Assembly (NCBI GenBank): GCA_963545035.1
Contig: CAUUHU010000010.1
Span: forward strand, 1-18,696
Direction of reading: 5' to 3'
Length of the DNA stretch: 18,696 nt
DNA from: Nanogingivalis sp963545035
Lineage (GTDB): Bacteria > Patescibacteriota > Saccharimonadia > Saccharimonadales > Saccharimonadaceae
Of the stretch, positions 15,069 through 18,696 are shown one piece after another. Made by a program: the position numbers and the translations under genes. The notes beneath the pieces are model-generated. The model made no database searches. It saw nothing but the letters and a program-made list of their open reading frames with translations, and was not told the DNA's origin. The first letter of the stretch is position 1. The number at the start of each line of letters is the position of its first letter.

Positions 15069-16104
15069 TCAAACCCCTTCTCTTAAGTACAATTAACATT
15101 TCAAACATAGATAAAAGTAGGACCTGTAAAGTGAAATTAGCATTTTTTTGGTTAAATCCAGTATTCGGAGCTAAAATTTTAGTCTTATTCTCTTGCCGAA
15201 TTGTTGCTGTTTTATTATTTTTTCCTTCAAAATCAACCTTCATTTTAGAAAGCCCACCCTTATTTTTAGTTAAGCTAATATTCGCATTCTGCTTTTTATC
15301 ATCAATTTTATTTTCATTTATAAGGTTTAAATTGTTGTTTTCACTAATATTATTAGCTTCCTGTTTAGCTAAGCCCTCATCTTTTTCGATTTTCGGAGTC
15401 AATTCCTCTGGCTTTTCTAAAATATCACCAGTATTTTCAAGCTCACTCGAATCCTCATCTGTATTTTCAATTGGCTTTTCAATATTATTTTCAAAATTAT
15501 TATCTATTTCTATTTTTTTATCATTTAATACTAAACCGCCAGTTTTTGGTGAGTAATCATTAAAATTACGCAAACTAAAATCATAGCCTTTTTTTATCTC
15601 TGAAGGCTTCATCGTTTCGCCATTTTTGAGAATCTCCTCTTTCGAAACTGCCATTTTTTCTACTCCGCCTGCCGGCTTTAAATCTGTTGAATTCTTTTTA
15701 TATCCAGCAATACATCTCTTTTCATCCGAACAAATATAGTCTTTCAATTCACCATCGACATATAATCCTAAAATTGGCTGTTGACTAATTGTATCTACAT
15801 TTCGAAATTCATCTTTAAAACTTACATCCGCATCTGCTGTATCTTGCGAAAAAGTAATATAACTCTGAGATTTCAAAATTCCGTCTTTAAGGTTTGCAAT
15901 TTCAATCTGTTTTTGGGTATTTCTAATAGAAATTTCCTGAAATTTATAATCTTCACCGCCATTAAAAATCTCCACAAATTCTTTTCCGTTTGTAGCATAA
16001 ACTCGTGAAATATAAATATTTTTCTGAATAGCAAAAGTATCTTTCGAAAGGAAAAATGCGAGAAAAATCGGCAAAAATCCAACGATTATTAAAAATCTAC
16101 GCAT
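15055..16104 (-). CDS. Surface protein: lamin-tail-like domain with APNTG sorting-like tail
   Basis: The 349-residue exported protein has a signal peptide (1-25), a strand-rich lamin-tail-like domain (about 28-150) with C125-x5-C131, a long Asn/Glu/Lys-rich disordered spacer (about 190-305), and a tail reading LAPNTG (311-316), a hydrophobic segment (325-340) and KRRG. That layout matches a cell-wall sorting signal with a non-standard LPXTG motif, so it may be a sortase substrate. Its N-terminal domain resembles that of the next gene (same Cys spacing, a similar LYVDG/LRLDG strand, a similar GGV turn), so the two look like paralogues. The ATG has AAAGGAGG three bases upstream and a good promoter. 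It is the first gene of the operon with the Cys-repeat protein and ruvC. Confidence 0.8.
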   Translation of the reverse strand: MRRFLIIVGFLPIFLAFFLSKDTFAIQKNIYISRVYATNGKEFVEIFNGGEDYKFQEISIRNTQKQIEIANLKDGILKSQSYITFSQDTADADVSFKDEFRNVDTISQQPILGLYVDGELKDYICSDEKRCIAGYKKNSTDLKPAGGVEKMAVSKEEILKNGETMKPSEIKKGYDFSLRNFNDYSPKTGGLVLNDKKIEIDNNFENNIEKPIENTDEDSSELENTGDILEKPEELTPKIEKDEGLAKQEANNISENNNLNLINENKIDDKKQNANISLTKNKGGLSKMKVDFEGKNNKTATIRQENKTKILAPNTGFNQKNANFTLQVLLLSMFEMLIVLKRRGLNEIF

Positions 16105-16131
16105 TTTCCTCCTTTAAAAATTATTAAAAAT

Positions 16132-16160
16132 ATTTTAACATAACCAAGATTTTTTTTCAA
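16132..16160 (-). promoter_or_regulatory. Promoter of the surface-protein/ruvC operon
   Basis: The - strand has TTGAAA (16160-16155), a 17-base spacer and TAAAAT (16137-16132) preceded by TGT. A leader of about 20 bases carries AAAGGAGG (16115-16108). It begins immediately beyond the rpmH terminator. Confidence 0.75.
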
Positions 16161-16168
16161 ACCAAAAT

Positions 16169-16195
16169 AAAATCACCCGCCTTTGGAGTGATTTT
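16169..16195 (-). terminator. Terminator of rpmH
   Basis: A perfect 8-bp stem, AAAATCAC/GTGATTTT with an 11-base loop, is followed on the - strand by ATTTTGG. It sits five bases after the rpmH stop and insulates it from the surface operon. Confidence 0.85.
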
Positions 16196-16199
16196 ACAA

Positions 16200-16337
16200 T
16201 TAGACTGCAAGTCGTTTTCGGCCTTTTAGTCGGCGTCGTTTCAAAACTTTAATTCCAGCCTTTGAAGACATCTTGTTTCGAAAACCGTGAGTTTTCGCAC
16301 GATGTCGTTTGTGTGGTTGATGTGTTCTTTTTGGCAT
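16200..16337 (-). CDS. rpmH: Ribosomal protein bL34
   Basis: This 45-residue, very basic protein begins MPKRTHQPHKRHRAKTHGFR and ends RRRLKGRKRLAV. It matches bL34, a small protein of the large ribosomal subunit, with the usual length and the conserved THGFRxRM-like core (here THGFRNKMSSKAG). It is divergent from dnaA, the ancestral bacterial arrangement, but it is followed directly by a terminator and surface genes rather than by rnpA and yidC. The ATG lies nine bases after a TAAAAT -10. An AGGA five bases before the ATG could act as a Shine-Dalgarno site only if transcription starts unusually close to the -10. Confidence 0.96.
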   Translation of the reverse strand: MPKRTHQPHKRHRAKTHGFRNKMSSKAGIKVLKRRRLKGRKRLAV

Positions 16338-16346
16338 ATCTATCCT

Positions 16347-16352
16347 ATTTTA
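16347..16352 (-). promoter_or_regulatory. -10 element of rpmH
   Basis: The - strand has TAAAAT directly preceded by TG, nine bases before the rpmH ATG, implying a leader of only a few bases. Confidence 0.5.
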
Positions 16353-16454
16353 CACTTTAATATTCAAAAAATCAAGTTTAATACTTTTCATAAGCGTTTT
16401 AATCTTTTATTTAAACTTGAATTTCTGCTGAATTCATTTTATAGTATATCATAG

Positions 16455-16517
16455 TTTTCCACAAAAGACAAGGACTTTTCCACAATTATTACAGTAGTAG
16501 TGTGAAACTGTGGAAAA
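16455..16517. other. DnaA-box cluster upstream of dnaA
   Basis: Three identical TTTTCCACA boxes occur: 16455-16463 (+), 16476-16484 (+) and 16509-16517 (-). A degenerate fourth lies at 16501-16509 (-). On the - strand the inner box is followed by GTTTCACA and CTACTACTG. The cluster lies in the 269-base rpmH-dnaA gap about 90 bases before the dnaA start. It may be half of a bipartite origin, a DnaA autoregulation site, or both. The rest of the gap is AT-rich with nothing else recognised. Confidence 0.8.
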
Positions 16518-16577
16518 GTTTTAATTCTTTTCAAAAATTATACCATATTTTTATTTCTTTGATTTTTTGGGTTGTTG

Positions 16578-16600
16578 AAAACTCGAAAATATTATAGAAT
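16578..16600 (+). promoter_or_regulatory. dnaA promoter, leaderless start
   Basis: TAGAAT (16595-16600) lies six bases before the dnaA ATG, with TTGTTG about 17 bases upstream as a possible -35. There is no Shine-Dalgarno site. It is downstream of three DnaA boxes, so autoregulation is likely. Confidence 0.55.
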
Positions 16601-16606
16601 AGAATT

Positions 16607-17965
16607 ATGAATGAGTTGTGGAAAAACATCTTAGCTGAGCTTGAAATGGACCCTAAAATTCAAGGTGCAAATTTTAAGACTTGGTTTGCTGATACACAAC
16701 TTTTATCTTTAGAAAATGACCATGCGGTGATTGGTGCTAAAAATTCTTTCATAACCAATACTATCAAGAAAAAATATCTTGATCATATTAAAAAAGCCTT
16801 TCGAAATAATGGCAAAAATCCTGAAATTATTTCTTTTGAAGTTATTTCTACAAAAAAACGCAAGAAACAAACTGAAGAAATTCCAGCACATTCTTCAAAA
16901 AAACCTTCTGTTGAAGATTTAATTAAAAAGAAGACCGAAAAAGCTAAACATTCTAGCGGTTTAAACAAAGATTATACTTTTGATAACTTTATCGTTGGCG
17001 GATCAAACGATCTTGCATTTTTTGCTAGCCAAAATGTTGCTAAAAATCCTGGCATAAAATATAATCCGCTTTATTTTTATGGTGAATCTGGATTAGGAAA
17101 AACTCACTTAATGCAAGCGATCGGCAACGAAATCGAAAAAACTCATCCAGAATTAACCGTTCTTTATATTACGATTGAAAATTTCTATCGTGATTTTTTG
17201 GATAACGTGCGCTCAAAAAAGCAAGGTTATGCTGATAAATATCGCAATGTTGACGTTTTGATTGTTGACGATATTCAGTTCATCTATGGAAAAGACAAAA
17301 CTCAAGAAGAGTTTTTCCATACTTTTAATGAATTACACCGGGCCAATAAACAGATCATTCTCTCTAGCGATCGCGCGCCTTCCAGCATTCCAACTCTAAC
17401 CGACCGCCTAAAAAGCCGTTTCGAAAGTGGAATGACTGTCGATATTCAGCTGCCTGACTTCGAAACTCGTCAAAGCATCGTTGAAGCTCGAGCAGAACAC
17501 GATAATGTCAAACTCGATCCTGAAGTGTCAGAGTTTATCGCCGAGAACTACCGCACGAATATTCGTGAAATTATCGGAGCGGTAACTCAGCTAATTGCAA
17601 TGGCAGAGTTGCGAAACATTAAACCAAATCTTGAGCTTGCGCAGGGATTAATTCAAAACAGTCGACCAACTCGACCAAATCATCTCAATTCGAAAAAGAT
17701 AATTGATAAAACAGCGAAATACCTAGGCGTTTCTAAAGAAGATATCTTGAGTAAATCTCGCCAAAAAGATATTAATCACGCACGCCAAGTTGCTTGCTAC
17801 TTAATGAAATACGAGTTAAAAATGAGTTTTCCGCAAATCGGTAAGGAATTCTCGCGCGATCATTCAACTATCATGAATGGCGTTTCGAAAATCGAAAAAG
17901 GTATTAAATTGGATGCTGAAATCCGTTCCGAAATTGAGAGCTTACGTGATTTAATTTATGAATAG
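16607..17965 (+). CDS. dnaA: Chromosomal replication initiator DnaA
   Basis: DnaA binds boxes at the origin and unwinds it. The 452-residue protein has domain I (1-80; LWKNILAEL...FKTWFADTQLLSL), a short charged linker (81-118), and the AAA+ domain with Walker A GESGLGKTH (159-167) and Walker B VLIVDDIQF (217-225). Sensor and Box VII regions follow, and domain IV carries the helix-turn-helix signature near the C-terminus (FPQIGKEFSRDHSTIMNGVSKI). In most DnaA proteins the last motif reads DHTTVLHA. Length is typical. It is divergent from rpmH, is flanked by DnaA boxes on both sides and is followed by dnaN. The ATG lies six bases after the -10, predicting a leaderless message. Confidence 0.98.
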   Translation: MNELWKNILAELEMDPKIQGANFKTWFADTQLLSLENDHAVIGAKNSFITNTIKKKYLDHIKKAFRNNGKNPEIISFEVISTKKRKKQTEEIPAHSSKKPSVEDLIKKKTEKAKHSSGLNKDYTFDNFIVGGSNDLAFFASQNVAKNPGIKYNPLYFYGESGLGKTHLMQAIGNEIEKTHPELTVLYITIENFYRDFLDNVRSKKQGYADKYRNVDVLIVDDIQFIYGKDKTQEEFFHTFNELHRANKQIILSSDRAPSSIPTLTDRLKSRFESGMTVDIQLPDFETRQSIVEARAEHDNVKLDPEVSEFIAENYRTNIREIIGAVTQLIAMAELRNIKPNLELAQGLIQNSRPTRPNHLNSKKIIDKTAKYLGVSKEDILSKSRQKDINHARQVACYLMKYELKMSFPQIGKEFSRDHSTIMNGVSKIEKGIKLDAEIRSEIESLRDLIYE

Positions 17966-17990
17966 AGTCTAAATGGCTCTATTTTTATAT
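17961..17990 (+). terminator. Terminator overlapping the dnaA stop
   Basis: A 7-bp stem, AATAGAG/CTCTATT with a 9-base loop, is followed by TTTAT. Its left arm contains the dnaA TAG stop codon. Confidence 0.75.
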
Positions 17991-18025
17991 CTGTTAATTT
18001 GACATTTTTCATTTTTAGTTTCATA

Positions 18026-18055
18026 AAAAGCGAACAGTTTTATTTGTTCGCTTTT
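18026..18055. terminator. Second hairpin after dnaA
   Basis: A perfect 11-bp stem, AAAAGCGAACA/TGTTCGCTTTT with an 8-base loop, is followed by GACTTTTTATA. It probably acts as a backup bidirectional terminator, insulating the origin from transcription. The AT-rich stretch from here to about 18180 has no gene. Confidence 0.8.
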
Positions 18056-18183
18056 GACTTTTTATAATTATATTTTATTTATATAACTATTTAAACTACT
18101 TCTCTGTTTGCGAAAATATCTTTTTTATTTTATTGCTATGTTTGACAATATATTATTATTATTTTAATAAAGTGTTGAAAGCT

Positions 18184-18427
18184 TGTGGAAAAATTAAAGA
18201 TTTCGTTTGGAAAACCTGTAAAAATCTTGCAGAAAAAAATAGCAAAGTTTTACACAAGCTTGCTGTGGATAATTTCCAATTTTCGAAATTGTGAAAAAGT
18301 ATTTAATTTATGCACAATTTTTCAAAAAGTTTTACTTTGATTTTCCACATAAAAAATGGTATAATTTAAGTAGTGAATAAGTGGTTTTCCACAGTTTCCA
18401 CAACAACTATTACTATAACTACTACTT
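18184..18427. other. Replication origin oriC: DnaA boxes and DnaA-trio-like element
   Basis: The 487-base dnaA-dnaN gap carries DnaA boxes at 18184-18192 (-), 18248-18256 (+, TTTTACACA), 18264-18272 (-, perfect TTATCCACA), 18290-18298 (-, weak), 18308-18316 (+, TTATGCACA), 18341-18349 (+), and two abutting boxes at 18385-18393 and 18394-18402 (+). The last pair is followed at 18407-18427 by CTA-TTA-CTA-TAA-CTA-CTA-CTT. These triplets match the DnaA-trio pattern (complement of 3'-GAT-5') described for the Bacillus subtilis unwinding region. AT-rich DNA follows up to the dnaN start. The gene order and box density make an origin very likely. The exact unwinding site is inferred. Confidence 0.88.
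18337..18365 (+). promoter_or_regulatory. dnaN promoter inside the origin
   Basis: TTGATT (18337-18342), 17 bases, then TATAAT (18360-18365) preceded by TGG. A DnaA box overlaps the -35 and spacer (18341-18349) and two more lie just after the predicted start, so DnaA binding should repress it. Confidence 0.72.
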
Positions 18428-18452
18428 TTTAAGAAAAAGGAATTTAAATTTT

Positions 18453-18696
18453 ATGGAACTGACTGTTAATAAAGATGATTTAGCTAAAGCACTCAATAAT
18501 GTTGAAGGAATTGCAAGTGCAAAAACAAGTATGCCTATTCTTGAGAATATTCTTTTACAAACAGACGGACCAAGACTTTTAATTGCTGCTACAAATTTAG
18601 AGATTGCAATTTCACAAAAAATTAGTGCAAAAATCGAAAAAGTTGGTTCAATTATGGTTCCAGCAAGTTTAACGAAAAGTTTTATCAGTAGTCTTC
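18453..18696 (+). CDS. dnaN: DNA polymerase III beta sliding clamp, N-terminal part
   Basis: DnaN is the ring-shaped clamp that tethers the polymerase to DNA. The visible 81 residues start MELTVNKDDLAKALNNVEGI and continue SMPILENILLQTDGPRLLIAATNLEIAISQKI, the standard first-domain pattern (PIL.NILL......L.L.ATDLE). The gene runs off the right edge. The ATG is preceded by AAGGA about ten bases upstream, a rather long spacing, in a leader that also holds the DnaA-trio-like triplets, so origin and clamp-gene leader overlap. Confidence 0.95.
   Translation, partial: MELTVNKDDLAKALNNVEGIASAKTSMPILENILLQTDGPRLLIAATNLEIAISQKISAKIEKVGSIMVPASLTKSFISSL

Overview
This window looks like the replication-origin region of a small-genome Candidate Phyla Radiation bacterium, most likely Candidatus Saccharibacteria (TM7). 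That assignment is an inference. It rests on roughly two-thirds A+T, compact reduced-length housekeeping proteins, surface proteins with lamin-tail-like domains, degenerate type IV pilus relatives, and UGA still used as a stop (at 13557-13559), which argues against Gracilibacteria and Absconditabacteria. No marker was compared against a database.

Right end (16200-18696): rpmH (-), then dnaA (+) and the start of dnaN (+), the classic chromosomal origin order. DnaA-box clusters lie on both sides of dnaA (16455-16517 and 18184-18402). The downstream cluster ends in two abutting boxes and a run of CTA-type triplets that resembles the DnaA-trio unwinding element.

Middle (7765-16104): a surface-protein operon (two lamin-tail-like proteins, one with six Cys-pair repeats and a C-terminal membrane segment, one with an APNTG sorting-like tail) runs straight into ruvC. 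Then come ruvA with its own start signal, a strongly expressed unknown gene on the opposite strand, ruvB with a PH-domain membrane protein, a type IV prepilin-like protein, and recA-recX.

Left part (1-7768): a tandem PRC-barrel protein and a PilB/GspE-like protein that has lost its ATPase motifs lie on the + strand. They are divergent from a tilS-ftsH-murJ-lepA run on the - strand. lepA runs off the left edge and is broken by what looks like a one-base deletion exactly after its GTPase domain.

Conserved housekeeping genes left of the origin sit on the - strand (leading strand if replication starts near dnaN), while the + strand genes there are the lineage-specific ones. Seven genes start 6-8 bases after a TGnTAnAAT-type -10 element (dnaA has only the hexamer), so their mRNAs should have no leader; lepA and rpmH are similar with 9-11 bases. 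recA, the unknown gene at 12006 and the surface operon instead have real leaders with Shine-Dalgarno sites. An over-represented palindrome, TTTCGAAA, is scattered through the whole window in all reading frames. No tRNA, rRNA, CRISPR array or insertion sequence was seen.
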